Positions 45,434 through 55,987 of a stretch of DNA of 64,000 bases are shown in pieces. This stretch comes from Hyphomicrobium sp. (GTDB lineage: Bacteria; Pseudomonadota; Alphaproteobacteria; Rhizobiales; Hyphomicrobiaceae): NCBI GenBank assembly GCA_030148425.1, contig JASBTM010000014.1, positions 62,001 to 126,000 on the forward strand, in the 5' to 3' direction. The notes under the pieces were generated by a model that saw nothing but the letters and a program-made list of their open reading frames with translations, was not told where the DNA came from and made no database searches. The translations under genes were made by a program, and so were the position numbers. Within the stretch, counting starts at the first letter, position 1; each line of letters opens with the position of its first letter.

Positions 45434-47392
45434 TTAGGCGCTTTCGGCGAGGCGCGCGCTCTTGCCTGAAGCGATGAGCTTGGTTGCTTCCTCCGCGGCC
45501 AACGGCCTGCCAAGCAGGTATCCCTGGCCGTATCCGACTTGTAGCGCGCGCAAACGCTGAAGCTGCTCGGGCGTCTCGATGCCCTCGGCGACGACCGTGC
45601 AGTTGAAATTCTTCGCGAGCTGAGAAATCGATCGCACGATGAGATCGCTTTCTCGCGAACTTCCGAGCTGGCTGATAAACAATCGATCGATCTTGAGCCG
45701 GTCGAGCGGAAAGCTGACGAGATAGCTCAGCGAAGAGTACCCGGTGCCAAAATCATCCAGCGCAATCGACACGCCGATCTTCTTCAATCTCCTGAGCTGG
45801 TCGAGCGTCACCGGATCGTTCTGCAGAAGGCTCGTTTCGGTTATTTCGATTTCGATCCGGTTCGCACCAATGCCGGTAGACTGCAGCGCGCGCTCGACAC
45901 GCTGAGCGACGTCGTCCGATGCGATCTGGAGCGGCGACAGGTTTATGCCGACGACGATATCGCGCGGCCAACTCGCGGCCTGGGCGCACGCCTTCTCGAT
46001 CACCCAGGCGCCGATTTCGTTCGCCATACCGATCTCGTCGGCGATACTCAGAAACTGGTCTGGCGGTAATATTCCGCGCAAGGGATGGCGCCAGCGGATC
46101 AGACACTCGAAGCCGGTGATGCGCTCGTCGATGAGCGAGCATATCGGCTGAAAATAGAGTTCAAGTTCGTTCCTCGCCAGGGCTGTACGCAGCCCAAGCT
46201 CGACGGCTTGGCGCTCTTCGGCGGAGCGAAGCATGTCGGCTTCGAATATCCGGTGCGAGTTTCGTCCGGACGACTTGCTGGCGTACATTGCCAGGTCGGC
46301 CTGCTTCAGCAGAAGGTCGCCGCCGACGTCAGACTCGCTCGCAATCGCGACTCCGACAGATGCACCGATCTGCACGCGCTGACCTTCGAGGAAAAACGGT
46401 TCGCTCAACGTCGAGACCAACCGCCGGGCCAGCGAGCCCGCGGTGGCGCGGCCAGGAATATCTCGGGCGACTACGGCGAACTCATCGCCGCCGAGACGGG
46501 CGACCAGATCTTCGTCTCGTACCGTGCGCGCGATGCGGGCAGCCGACATCCGGAGAACTTCGTCGCCTGCCCCGTGCCCGAGCGCGTCGTTGACCGCCTT
46601 AAAGCGGTCGAGGTCGATGTAGAAGACGCCGTATTCCGAGAACAACGCCGCGTCCCGGCTGAGCGCTGTGAGCCTTTCCATGAACGCGCGTCGATTGGCG
46701 ACGCCCGTCAGGCCATCGGTCATGGCGGTGCGTTCTGTTTCCTCGCGCGCCGCCACCAGGGCGGCGATGGACAACTTCAGCTTCTCGACCGCCTCCAGAC
46801 GCTCCGAGAAAATCCGCGCGCTCGACGCGATCAGCCCGACGAGGAACGTCAAGTAGCTCATCGCCAGCGCACCGAGCACGAGATGGTTGCCGAAGGTTAG
46901 AAACAGGCACTTGATGCTCAACGGCAGCAGCATCGTGGCCGCATAAAGAATGGCGGCGACCGGGACCGGTGCGAGCAAAACGCTACCGCTCGCAGCCATG
47001 CCGACGATGAGCGCAACGAGAATGACTTCGCTATCGCCGAGCGAGCCAGCCCAGGTGGTACCGAGCACGCCCCAAGGGAGCGCGAGCAAAAAGCTATAAA
47101 CGAGAACCTTCCGCGCGGAACGGTAGGGCGAGCGCCCGGGATCGGAAGCCTTCTTTACGGCCGCGCGGCGCCGTAGAGAACGCACACCAATGAAGCCGCA
47201 AATGCTCAGCGAAGCTATGGTCCAGAGGGCGAGTTGGAGGGGCGGAAGGAGGTCGCGAAAAGCAATCGTCGCAAGCAAAACATTGATGGCGTAGCCCGCC
47301 ATCGGCGCCGGGGTTGCGCGGGCGATGCTAGCAAGCTGCTCCTTATGGACGGTCGTCCCACTCCAGAAGCTGGAATTGCTCGTCAATTTCAC
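45434..47392 (-). CDS. Membrane GGDEF-EAL cyclic-di-GMP protein
   Basis: 652 residues. The N-terminal third has about five to six membrane helices (about 30-210), a short coiled segment leads to a GGDEF domain (about 225-385, intact LGGDEF) and an EAL domain (about 400-640). The EAL motif itself reads ECL (FECLIRW); the downstream DDFGTGYSSLSYL and EGIET segments are intact. The enzyme could make and degrade cyclic di-GMP, or the EAL half may be altered. Its N-terminal membrane part lacks a recognisable ligand domain. Confidence 0.9.
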   Translation of the reverse strand: MKLTSNSSFWSGTTVHKEQLASIARATPAPMAGYAINVLLATIAFRDLLPPLQLALWTIASLSICGFIGVRSLRRRAAVKKASDPGRSPYRSARKVLVYSFLLALPWGVLGTTWAGSLGDSEVILVALIVGMAASGSVLLAPVPVAAILYAATMLLPLSIKCLFLTFGNHLVLGALAMSYLTFLVGLIASSARIFSERLEAVEKLKLSIAALVAAREETERTAMTDGLTGVANRRAFMERLTALSRDAALFSEYGVFYIDLDRFKAVNDALGHGAGDEVLRMSAARIARTVRDEDLVARLGGDEFAVVARDIPGRATAGSLARRLVSTLSEPFFLEGQRVQIGASVGVAIASESDVGGDLLLKQADLAMYASKSSGRNSHRIFEADMLRSAEERQAVELGLRTALARNELELYFQPICSLIDERITGFECLIRWRHPLRGILPPDQFLSIADEIGMANEIGAWVIEKACAQAASWPRDIVVGINLSPLQIASDDVAQRVERALQSTGIGANRIEIEITETSLLQNDPVTLDQLRRLKKIGVSIALDDFGTGYSSLSYLVSFPLDRLKIDRLFISQLGSSRESDLIVRSISQLAKNFNCTVVAEGIETPEQLQRLRALQVGYGQGYLLGRPLAAEEATKLIASGKSARLAESA

Positions 47393-47775
47393 TTTCTATC
47401 GCCTTGGTGCACATCGCGATGGCGCTACCGTAGGACCGAGCTGTTAATGATCCGATGCAAACTGCACCGAGGCTGTGATTATTTTCGGGACCTTTGCCGC
47501 CCAATCCCGGCGATGGCACCACAATATGCTCTTATGGAGCATAATATATTCCCACTCGGCGCCCCGAACATCAGAACGGCACGAACTGCGGCCCGAGGCT
47601 TGTTTCCGCCATTCCGGTGCCGCAACCGTAGCGGCGAGCGAACTTGGGGGGACGGTCGTGGCGCAACGGATTTTTCTAGACCGAACGTTTCTCTCCCGGG
47701 TGTATGGGAACGAACGCCGGATTGCTTCGCGTTGCTGAGGCATCTCGGGTTCGATGAGAGCTGAAAAGAGAAACC
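47393..47775. other. Promoter region of the RND efflux operon
   Basis: A 383-base gap between divergent genes. No convincing coding frame. It contains the inverted repeat noted at 47525-47543 and an AT-rich surround, and should carry promoters for both the GGDEF-EAL gene and mdtABC. Confidence 0.5.
47525..47543. promoter_or_regulatory. Inverted repeat in the mdtABC promoter region
   Basis: TATGCTC (47525-47531), TTATG, GAGCATA (47537-47543): a perfect 7-base inverted repeat in an AT-rich patch, of the size bound by TetR/AcrR or MarR regulators. No regulator gene is adjacent. Confidence 0.35.
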
Positions 47776-49086
47776 ATGTCGTTAGTGCGATGGGCAACCA
47801 CTGTCGTCGTTATTGGGGCAATAGCGGGCGGCGTCTATTACACGATGCACAGCGGCTCGCAGAACGGAGCCGCGCCAGGGGGCCAGGGCCGCGGCGGTTT
47901 CGGAGGCCCTGTCGCCGTCGTGGTCAAGCCGGCTAGGACGGGCGATGTTCCGGTCTATCTGGAAGGTGTCGGCTCGGTCAAAGCACTGAACACGGCGACA
48001 ATCCGGGCGCAGGTCGACGGCCGCCTGCTGAGCGTGAATTTCAAGGAAGGCCAGGACGTCAAGAAAGGCGATCTGCTCGCCAAGATCGATCCGGCAACTT
48101 ATCAGGCGCAGCTTGATCAAGCGATCGCCAAGAAGGCGCTGGACGAAGCTTTGCTCGCCAACACCAAGCACGACCTCGAGCGCTTTCAGAAAGTCGGCAC
48201 CCTCGCGATCTCGCAGCAGCAGATCGACACCCAGGTGGCCCTGATCAAGCAGCAAGAAGCCCAGGTCAAATCGGACATCGCCGCAATCGAGAATGCGCAG
48301 GCGATCCTCGGCTATACGACGATCCTCTCGCCCTTCGACGGCCGGACAGGCATCCGGCTGGTCGACGAAGGCAACCTCGTCCACAACGGCGACACCAATG
48401 GCATCGTGACGATCACGCAGGTGCAGCCAATCACTGTTGTCTTTACGTTGCCGCAACAGGATCTGCCGACGTTAACGCAGTCGATCGCCACGGGCGCGCT
48501 GACGGCGCAAGCCCTCTCGACCAATAGCCAGACGGAACTCGATGTCGGCTCGCTGAAGGTCATCGACAACCAGGTCGATCAGCAGACGGGCACGATCCGC
48601 CTCAAGGCTGAATTCCCGAACGACAAGCGCCAGCTTTGGCCCGGTCAGTTCGTGAACGTCCGCCTGCTCGTCGATACTTTGAAAAACGTCGTCGTGGTGC
48701 CCACCGAAGCGGTGCAGCGCGGCCCGGACGGAACTTACGTCTATGTGGTCGGCGCCGATAACACCGTTGCGATGGAGGCCGTGAAAGTCGCGCGGCAGGA
48801 CGAAAAGAATGCGGTGATTGCCGAAGGCGTAACGTCCGGCGAATCGGTGGTGACGAGCGGCTTCGGACGTCTGAAGGACGGCTCGACGGTGTCCATCAGC
48901 GACGGTTCGGCCGCGCCGGAACCCGAGAAACCCCAGCGCAAGCGGTCTCGCGACGGCAAGAAATCGTCGTCTGCCGATGAGAACGCTCAAGCCACGCAGG
49001 CTTCGACGGAGGCCGCGATGGTGACTGGCTCCACGAATGGCGACGGCAAACATCGTCATCGCAAGGATAATGGCGCAACGCCATGA
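47776..49086 (+). CDS. mdtA: RND efflux periplasmic adaptor subunit (MdtA-like)
   Basis: 436 residues. An N-terminal membrane anchor (about 5-25), a glycine-rich linker, a barrel-sandwich domain (VQVKEGQDVKKGDLLAKID type), an alpha-hairpin (about 110-180) and beta-barrel and membrane-proximal domains are in the usual order. The C-terminus is a lysine/serine-rich tail of about 60 residues. The adaptor links inner-membrane pump and outer-membrane channel. It overlaps the next gene by four bases. Confidence 0.9.
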   Translation: MSLVRWATTVVVIGAIAGGVYYTMHSGSQNGAAPGGQGRGGFGGPVAVVVKPARTGDVPVYLEGVGSVKALNTATIRAQVDGRLLSVNFKEGQDVKKGDLLAKIDPATYQAQLDQAIAKKALDEALLANTKHDLERFQKVGTLAISQQQIDTQVALIKQQEAQVKSDIAAIENAQAILGYTTILSPFDGRTGIRLVDEGNLVHNGDTNGIVTITQVQPITVVFTLPQQDLPTLTQSIATGALTAQALSTNSQTELDVGSLKVIDNQVDQQTGTIRLKAEFPNDKRQLWPGQFVNVRLLVDTLKNVVVVPTEAVQRGPDGTYVYVVGADNTVAMEAVKVARQDEKNAVIAEGVTSGESVVTSGFGRLKDGSTVSISDGSAAPEPEKPQRKRSRDGKKSSSADENAQATQASTEAAMVTGSTNGDGKHRHRKDNGATP

Positions 49087-52000
49087 GCGTCTCACGTCCT
49101 TTCATCGAGCGGCCGATCGCGACATCCCTTCTCGCGATTGCCACCATTCTCGGGGGCCTGCTCGGCTACTTCACGCTGCCGATCTCGTCGCTGCCGCAGG
49201 TCGATTTTCCGACTGTTGAGGTTACGACAGAGCTACCCGGCGCAAGCCCCGAGACGATGGCGACGCTCGTTACGGCATCGCTCGAGCGGCAGTTCGGGCA
49301 AATTCAGTCGCTTGCCGCGATGTCGTCGACGAGTTCGTTCGGACTGAGCCGCATCACGCTGCAGTTCAATCTCGACCGCGATATCGACGCCGCAGCTCAG
49401 GACGTGCAAGCCGCGATCAACTCCGCCGGTTCGACGCTACCGAAAAACCTGCCCTACCCGCCGACCTATTCAAAGGTCAATCCGGCAGATACGCCCGTCA
49501 TCACGCTGGCGCTGACGTCCGATACGCAGTCGCTCAGATCGTTGTCCGATCTCGCCGACACGCTGCTCGCCCAGCGCCTCGCATCGATCTCGGGTGTCGG
49601 GCACGTCTCGATCGAGGGCGGCATCAAGCCAGCCGTCCGCGTCGAAGCCGACGTCTCGCGGCTTGCGAGCTACGGCCTCAGCATGGCCGACCTCAGCACG
49701 GCGATCTCCAGCGCCAACGTCTCTGGCCCCAAAGGCTCGCTCGACGGTCCGAAGCAATCCTATACCATCGCCGCGAACGACCAGGTCGATCAGGCAAAAG
49801 TCTACGAAGACGTCATCATCGCCTATCGCAACGACGCCCCTGTCCGGATCAAGGACGTCGCGAAAGTCAGCGAGGGTATCGAAAACATACGCGTCGGGGG
49901 CTGGTATAACGGCAAGCCCGCCGTCATCGTCGATGTGCAGCGCCAGCCCGGCGCGAACGTCATCGATACGGTTCAGCGCATCAAGAACGAGTTGCCTCGG
50001 GTCGAGCGTTCGATGCCGGCAGGCGTCAACCTGCAGATCGTGAGCGACCGCACCGGCACCATCGAGGCCTCGGTGCATGACGTACAATTCACGCTCGTGC
50101 TGAGCGTCGGTCTGGTCGTCATGGTCGTGCTGCTTTTCCTGCGCTCCGTGCGTGCGACCATCATCGCTGGTGTCGCGCTTCCCGTGTCGCTGATCGCAAC
50201 CTTCGGCGTTATGTATTTCTGCGGCTTCAGTCTCGACAACCTGTCGCTGATGGCGCTGACGATCGGCACCGGCTTCGTCGTCGACGACGCCATCGTGATG
50301 ATCGAAAACGTCGTGCGCCATATCGAGAAGGGCGAGAAGCCGATGAAAGCGGCGCTCGACGGCGCGCGCGAGATCGGCTTCACGGTCATCTCGCTGACGC
50401 TATCGCTCATCGCCGTCTTCATTCCGCTGCTCTTCATGACCGGGCTCGTCGGACGCATGTTCCGCGAGTTTGCGCTGACCCTGACGATTGCCGTCGTCGT
50501 TTCGGCCGTCGTCTCGCTGACGCTGACGCCGATGATGTGCTCGCGGCTTCTGCGCGGTGGCCATGACGAGAAGGCCGGACTCTTCGGCCGTTTCATGGAG
50601 CGCGTGATCAAGGGATACGACCGGTCGCTCGAATTCGTGTTCCGGCATCAGGGCGCGACATTGCTAGTGGCCGTTATGACGCTCGCGGTGACGATCTGGC
50701 TCTACGTGATCATGCCCAAGGGCTTCCTGCCGGACCAGGATACGGGCGCCATAACGGCGGTCGTCGAAGGCTCACCGCAGATCTCGTTCACCGAGATGAC
50801 GCGTGTGCAAAAAGAAGTTGCCGCCATCGTCGCGAACGATCCCGATGTGTCGGGCGTTGCCTCCATCGTCGGCATCGGCCAGCTCAACACGACCCAGAAC
50901 GTCGGCAACCTCAAAATTCTGCTCAAGCCGCGCGAAGAGCGCAAAGACAATGTCGTCGGCGTCATCGATAGACTGAAACATGCCGTCAGCAACGTGCCCG
51001 GCGCGATGGTCTATTTCCAGCCGGTGCAGGACGTGCAGATCTCGACGCAATCGAGCCGCGCCCGCTATCAGTATACGCTTGCGAGCACCGACGCGGACGA
51101 AGTCGCGGAATGGTCGAAGAAGATGAGCGACGCGCTCAAAGATTCGCCGTATCTTCGCGAGGTCGCATCCGAGGAGGTTGACGGCGGCCTCATCGCGCGC
51201 ATCGACGTCGACCGGACGACCGCTGCACGGCTCGGCGTTACGATGCAAGCCGTGAACGACGCGCTGAGCAATGCCTTCGGTCAGCGACAGGTCTCTATCA
51301 TCTACGAGCAAGCGAACCAGTATCGGGTGGTGCTCGAAGCGGCGAAGGAATATCGCAGCGACCCCTCGCGTCTCAACCGGCTCTATGTTGCATCATCGAC
51401 AGCCGGAACGCCGGTTCTTCTTTCGGCCGTTGCCTCGATAAAATTCGAGACGGCGCCGCTTGCGATCAGCCACCAAGACCAGTTCCCGGCAATTACAATC
51501 AGCTTCAATCTCGCGCCCAACGCCTCGCTTAGCGATGCGCTTGCCGCTATCAACACAGCGAAGCAGTCCGTCGATCTGCCGCCCACGGTGACGGGTACGT
51601 TTTACGGCGACGCGGCCGAGTTTTCGAAGTCGTTACAGAACCAGCCGTGGCTCATCCTGGCGGCCATCGTCACGATCTATATCGTGCTCGGCGTTCTTTA
51701 CGAAAGTCTGATCCATCCGTTCACGATTCTGACGACGCTGCCGTCGGCTGGCATCGGCGCCGCGCTCGCACTCGAGCTGACTGGCAACGATCTCTCGTTC
51801 GTCGCACTGATCGGCATCGTTCTGCTGATGGGCATCGTCAAGAAGAACGCGATCATGATGATCGACTTCGCCCTCGACGCTGAGCGCGAGCGAGGCATGT
51901 CGCCGAGGGACTCGATCAAGGAAGCTGCCCTTCTCCGCTTCCGTCCAATCATCATGACGACGCTCGCCGCGCTTTTCGGGGCGCTGCCGCTGGCGCTCGA

Positions 52001-52232
52001 AAGCGGCACGGGGTCGGAACTCAGAAACCCGCTCGGTATCACCATCGTCGGCGGTCTTCTGCTCAGCCAGTTGCTGACGCTTTACACGACGCCTGTCATC
52101 TATCTGACGATGGAACGCCTCAGGGCGCGGCTTAGCGGGCGGCCGCTCGACGCCGACGGCAATCCAGTTGCTGAGGCTGCCGTCCATCCCGAGGCTGCGC
52201 TACCGGCTGGCAAGCGCGAAGCTGCGGAGTAG
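49083..52232 (+). CDS. mdtB: RND efflux permease (MdtB-like)
   Basis: 1049 residues with 12 membrane helices and two large periplasmic loops. The start LVTASLERQFGQIQSL, YSKVNPADTP and GSLDGPKQSYTI read closely like E. coli MdtB. TGFVVDDAIVMIENVVRHIEKGEKP holds the paired aspartates of the proton relay in helix 4. Starts four bases inside the mdtA stop (ATGA coupling). Exports drugs or bile-salt-like compounds as a heteromultimer with MdtC. Confidence 0.93.
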   Translation: MSVSRPFIERPIATSLLAIATILGGLLGYFTLPISSLPQVDFPTVEVTTELPGASPETMATLVTASLERQFGQIQSLAAMSSTSSFGLSRITLQFNLDRDIDAAAQDVQAAINSAGSTLPKNLPYPPTYSKVNPADTPVITLALTSDTQSLRSLSDLADTLLAQRLASISGVGHVSIEGGIKPAVRVEADVSRLASYGLSMADLSTAISSANVSGPKGSLDGPKQSYTIAANDQVDQAKVYEDVIIAYRNDAPVRIKDVAKVSEGIENIRVGGWYNGKPAVIVDVQRQPGANVIDTVQRIKNELPRVERSMPAGVNLQIVSDRTGTIEASVHDVQFTLVLSVGLVVMVVLLFLRSVRATIIAGVALPVSLIATFGVMYFCGFSLDNLSLMALTIGTGFVVDDAIVMIENVVRHIEKGEKPMKAALDGAREIGFTVISLTLSLIAVFIPLLFMTGLVGRMFREFALTLTIAVVVSAVVSLTLTPMMCSRLLRGGHDEKAGLFGRFMERVIKGYDRSLEFVFRHQGATLLVAVMTLAVTIWLYVIMPKGFLPDQDTGAITAVVEGSPQISFTEMTRVQKEVAAIVANDPDVSGVASIVGIGQLNTTQNVGNLKILLKPREERKDNVVGVIDRLKHAVSNVPGAMVYFQPVQDVQISTQSSRARYQYTLASTDADEVAEWSKKMSDALKDSPYLREVASEEVDGGLIARIDVDRTTAARLGVTMQAVNDALSNAFGQRQVSIIYEQANQYRVVLEAAKEYRSDPSRLNRLYVASSTAGTPVLLSAVASIKFETAPLAISHQDQFPAITISFNLAPNASLSDALAAINTAKQSVDLPPTVTGTFYGDAAEFSKSLQNQPWLILAAIVTIYIVLGVLYESLIHPFTILTTLPSAGIGAALALELTGNDLSFVALIGIVLLMGIVKKNAIMMIDFALDAERERGMSPRDSIKEAALLRFRPIIMTTLAALFGALPLALESGTGSELRNPLGITIVGGLLLSQLLTLYTTPVIYLTMERLRARLSGRPLDADGNPVAEAAVHPEAALPAGKREAAE

Positions 52233-52236
52233 ACCG

Positions 52237-55200
52237 ATGAACGTCTCGCGCATCTTCATTGAAAGACCTATCGGGACCGCCCTCCTCGCGATCGGACTTT
52301 TCATCGTCGGCGCCGTCGCATATGTGTTCCTGCCCGTCGCGAGCATGCCCTCGATCGACTTTCCGACCGTGCGCATCACGGCGACGCGACCGGGCGCCGA
52401 CCCGGTAACGATGGCGTCCAGCGTCGCATCGCCCCTCGAACGGCGGCTCGGCGAGATCGCGGGCGTCAGCGAGTTGACATCGACCAGCTCGCTTGGATCG
52501 ACCTCGATTGCAATGCAGTTCGATCTCAATCGCAACATCGACGGCGCCGCGCGCGACGTACAGGCTGCCCTCAATTCAGCGACGGCTGATCTGCCGAGCG
52601 ATCTACCGCAGGTGCCCACCTACCGGAAGATGAATCCGTCCGCCTCTCCGATTCTCATCCTGGCGCTGACGTCGAAGACGATGACCACCAGCGACATCTA
52701 CGACACCGCGGACACGACGATTGCTCAGCGCATATCGCAGGTCGAGGGCGTCGCAGATGTTACAGTCAGCGGTGCGGACCAACCGGCGACACGCATCCAA
52801 GTCGACCCGACGCTCGTCGCGTCGATGGGCGTCAGCTTCGAAGACGTCAAGAACGCGGTAGCAGCTGCGAACGATCTGTCGCCAATCGGCTCGATAGACG
52901 GCGCCAACCAGACGATCGCCCTGCAGTCCAATGCGCAGATGACCGATCCGGAAGATTATAAAGCCATCGTCGTCAAGAACATGCCGAACGGCGACATTGT
53001 GAAGGTTGGCGATGTCGCCAAGGTTATTGCAGGCACGCGAAACACGCGTTCGCTGGCCCGGTTCGGCATGTCTCCTGCCGTTCTGCTCATCATCACGAAG
53101 ACGCCCGAAGCGAACGTCATCGACACGGTTGACCGCGTAAAAGCTCTGTTACCGCAGCTCAAGGAATGGATCCCGGCCGGGATCGATATCTCCATTCTGA
53201 CGGACCGCACCACGACGATCCGCGCGTCCGTGCACGACATGCAATTCACGCTCGGGCTGACCATCCTGCTCGTGATGTCCGTGGTGTTCGTCTTCCTGCG
53301 GCGTGGAACGCCGACAGTTGCGGCAGGCATCACCGTTCCCTTGTCGCTTGCCGGAACTTGTGCGGCGATGTGGATGGCAGGTTATTCGATCAACAATCTC
53401 ACGCTCATGGCGCTGGCGGTGGCCGTTGGCTTCGTCGTGGACGACGCGATCGTGATGATCGAGAACGTCTACCGCAACATGGAAAGCGGCATGAAGCCGA
53501 TGGCGGCCGCGCTCGAAGGCTCGCGCCAGATCGGCTTCACCGTCATTTCGATATCGATCTCGCTGGTCGCCGCCTTCATACCTGTCCTTTTCATGACGGG
53601 CATCGTCGGGCGCATTCTCCATGAATTCGCGATGACTCTGACGTTCGCCATCATCATCTCCGCGATCGTGTCGCTGACCGTTACACCGATGATCTGCGCG
53701 CATTTCATCAAGGAAGGCGCCGAGGCGCATCGCAACCTCGCCGACCGGATTTTCGAGGGCGTTCTGGGCGCCATCGTCCGCGCCTATGGGTTCACGTTGC
53801 GCATTGCGCTCCGCAACCAGCTCATCATGCTGGCGGTGTTCGTAGCGACGATCGCGCTGACCGTTCACTTTTTCATTGTGCTGCCGAAAGGCTATCTGCC
53901 CGACGACGACACCGGGCTCATCATCGCGGCGACGGAGGCGAATGCCGACGTTTCGTTCGCGGAGATGAAAACGCTTCAGGATCGTGCGATGGCGGTGATC
54001 CTTGCCGACCCGGCGATCGATAACGTCGGATCCTCTATCGGCGCAGGTGGTCCCAATCCGACGCAGAATCAGGGCCGCATGTTCATCAGCCTGAAGCCCA
54101 TCGATCAGCGCGGCAATGTGCCGACCGCCGAAGTCATCGACAGGCTCCGGAAACCCCTCAGCAAGATCGTCGGATTGCAGACGCGCCTAATGGCATCGAA
54201 GGATATTCGCGCGGGCGCGCGGGCCGGAAAGGCAGACTATCAATATACGCTGTGGTCGTTGAACGCCGACGATCTTTACGAGTGGGTGCCGAAAGCGCTC
54301 GCAGCGGTGCGCGCTATTCCGGGCGTGGTTGACGTCAGCTCCGACCGGGAGGCCGGCGGGCTTCAACTCAACGTCAATATCAATCGCGATGTCGCATCCC
54401 GCTTGAACGTCGCGATCATCGATATCGACAACGCACTGGCGAACGCATTCTCGCAAACGCAGTTCTCTACGATTTACGGCGACCGCAACCAATACAAGGT
54501 GGTCATCGAGGTCGATCCAAAGCTGCAAAGCCACCCTAAGGATCTATCGCGCATTTACGTGCCGACCATCGACGGCACTAAGCAAGTTCCGCTATCGAGT
54601 ATCGTCACCACATCGGAAGGCTTGGCGCCGCTTGTCGTCAATCACCAGGGTCCGTTCCCTGCCGTAACGATCAATTACAGCCTGAAGCCAGGCGTCAGCA
54701 TGGAGACGAGCCTCGACGCCATCGACGCGGCGCTGCAGAAACTCCATATGCCGGAATCGATCCGGGGCGAACCGGCTGGCGACGCAAAGGCTTTCCTTGA
54801 GCAGGCTCGCATGCAGATCCTGCTTATCATCGCAGCGCTCGTCGCAATTTATATCGTGCTCGGCGTTCTCTACGAGAGCCTTGCGCATCCGTTGACGATC
54901 ATTTCCACATTGCCTTCCGCCGGGCTCGGCGCGCTGCTGGCGCTCGAAATGGCGAAGATGGATCTTTCCGTCATCGCACTGATCGGCGTTATCCTGCTAA
55001 TCGGCATCGTGAAGAAGAACGGTATCATGCTCGTCGATTTCGCTTTGAGCGCGGAGCGCGAGCAGGGCTTGTCGCCACATGACGCCATTTACGATGCCTG
55101 CCTTCAGCGCTTCCGCCCTATCCTCATGACGACGCTCGCCGCATTGCTCGGGGCTATCCCTCTCGCGGTGGCGATCGGTCCGGGCTCGGAGTTGCGTCGT

Positions 55201-55365
55201 CCGCTCGGTATCACGATCATCGGCGGCCTCGTCGTATCGCAGGTGTTGACGCTCTACACGACGCCCGTGATTTACCTTCTGCTTGAGCGGCTGAAGGCGC
55301 GGTTTTCGGGTGGAACCGGTGAAAGAGACGGCCTCGGCCCAGTCTCGTCCGCCGATACCAGGTGA
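52237..55365 (+). CDS. mdtC: RND efflux permease (MdtC-like)
   Basis: 1042 residues of the same family, closer to MdtC: SSVASPLERRLGEIAGVSELTSTSSLGSTSI and NIDGAARDVQAALNSA. VGFVVDDAIVMIENVYRNMESGMKP keeps the helix-4 aspartates. ATG 52237 follows a GGAG that overlaps the mdtB stop; the frame runs on to 52168. Two non-identical permeases plus one adaptor is the MdtABC arrangement. No outer-membrane channel gene is present, so TolC-like partners must be elsewhere. Confidence 0.93.
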   Translation: MNVSRIFIERPIGTALLAIGLFIVGAVAYVFLPVASMPSIDFPTVRITATRPGADPVTMASSVASPLERRLGEIAGVSELTSTSSLGSTSIAMQFDLNRNIDGAARDVQAALNSATADLPSDLPQVPTYRKMNPSASPILILALTSKTMTTSDIYDTADTTIAQRISQVEGVADVTVSGADQPATRIQVDPTLVASMGVSFEDVKNAVAAANDLSPIGSIDGANQTIALQSNAQMTDPEDYKAIVVKNMPNGDIVKVGDVAKVIAGTRNTRSLARFGMSPAVLLIITKTPEANVIDTVDRVKALLPQLKEWIPAGIDISILTDRTTTIRASVHDMQFTLGLTILLVMSVVFVFLRRGTPTVAAGITVPLSLAGTCAAMWMAGYSINNLTLMALAVAVGFVVDDAIVMIENVYRNMESGMKPMAAALEGSRQIGFTVISISISLVAAFIPVLFMTGIVGRILHEFAMTLTFAIIISAIVSLTVTPMICAHFIKEGAEAHRNLADRIFEGVLGAIVRAYGFTLRIALRNQLIMLAVFVATIALTVHFFIVLPKGYLPDDDTGLIIAATEANADVSFAEMKTLQDRAMAVILADPAIDNVGSSIGAGGPNPTQNQGRMFISLKPIDQRGNVPTAEVIDRLRKPLSKIVGLQTRLMASKDIRAGARAGKADYQYTLWSLNADDLYEWVPKALAAVRAIPGVVDVSSDREAGGLQLNVNINRDVASRLNVAIIDIDNALANAFSQTQFSTIYGDRNQYKVVIEVDPKLQSHPKDLSRIYVPTIDGTKQVPLSSIVTTSEGLAPLVVNHQGPFPAVTINYSLKPGVSMETSLDAIDAALQKLHMPESIRGEPAGDAKAFLEQARMQILLIIAALVAIYIVLGVLYESLAHPLTIISTLPSAGLGALLALEMAKMDLSVIALIGVILLIGIVKKNGIMLVDFALSAEREQGLSPHDAIYDACLQRFRPILMTTLAALLGAIPLAVAIGPGSELRRPLGITIIGGLVVSQVLTLYTTPVIYLLLERLKARFSGGTGERDGLGPVSSADTR

Positions 55366-55537
55366 AGACGCTATTGGTGAGCGCCGGTGGCCCAATGCGC
55401 GCCGTTAGCTGCACTCGCCATCAACATACGAGCCCAGGCGCCAAACCGCTGGATCGAAATGAGACACAAAAAGATCTCGAAAAGGCTGGCGCCGCCAACT
55501 GCGTCGCTTACAAGTATCCTCTCATACAAATTCATCG

Positions 55538-55915
55538 ATGAGAGATCCTAGCGTGCGATATTTGACGTCGAAGATTGCGGCGAAGAAAGCAGCGAGGACC
55601 AATTTCCTTGCGATGCAAGTGTTCGGGCTGGCTCTCGCGCTTTCGGCGGGGGCAGCACGAAGCGAAAATTTCCATGGACTTGCTTGCTACGACGGCTGCG
55701 CGAATTTGAAAGCGGGATACAATTGGGCCCAAACGAACGATAATCGGGATATCAATGCCTGCTTTGGCCACGGAACAGATTATGAGAAGGGCTGCTCGAT
55801 GTATGTGTATGAGGCCGGCCCCGCTCCGCCTCCGCCAAAAAAGGAAGAACAAGACCGCGACAACGCCGATGACCATACCGGCAGTGAAGGGTCTTCCGAT
55901 TCCCCGAGAGAGTAG
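55538..55915 (+). CDS. Small exported cysteine-containing hypothetical protein
   Basis: 125 residues from ATG 55538. The hydrophobic stretch at about 26-42 (MQVFGLALALSAGAARS) looks like a signal peptide, so ATG 55613 is an alternative start. The mature part has CYDGC, two more cysteines and a proline run, with an acidic tail. No good ribosome-binding site is seen at either start. No family recognised. Confidence 0.55.
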   Translation: MRDPSVRYLTSKIAAKKAARTNFLAMQVFGLALALSAGAARSENFHGLACYDGCANLKAGYNWAQTNDNRDINACFGHGTDYEKGCSMYVYEAGPAPPPPKKEEQDRDNADDHTGSEGSSDSPRE

Positions 55916-55987
55916 GTGAGCAGCTTACTCGTGCGCGCCAATAGAACCGCCATCGGCGTGTTCTGGCGCTTCCAGGGACGGATAAGA

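Noticed and set aside
47234..47764. A 176-residue plus-strand frame before mdtA
   Set aside because: Begins antisense to the GGDEF-EAL gene, has no domain, and covers the promoter region.
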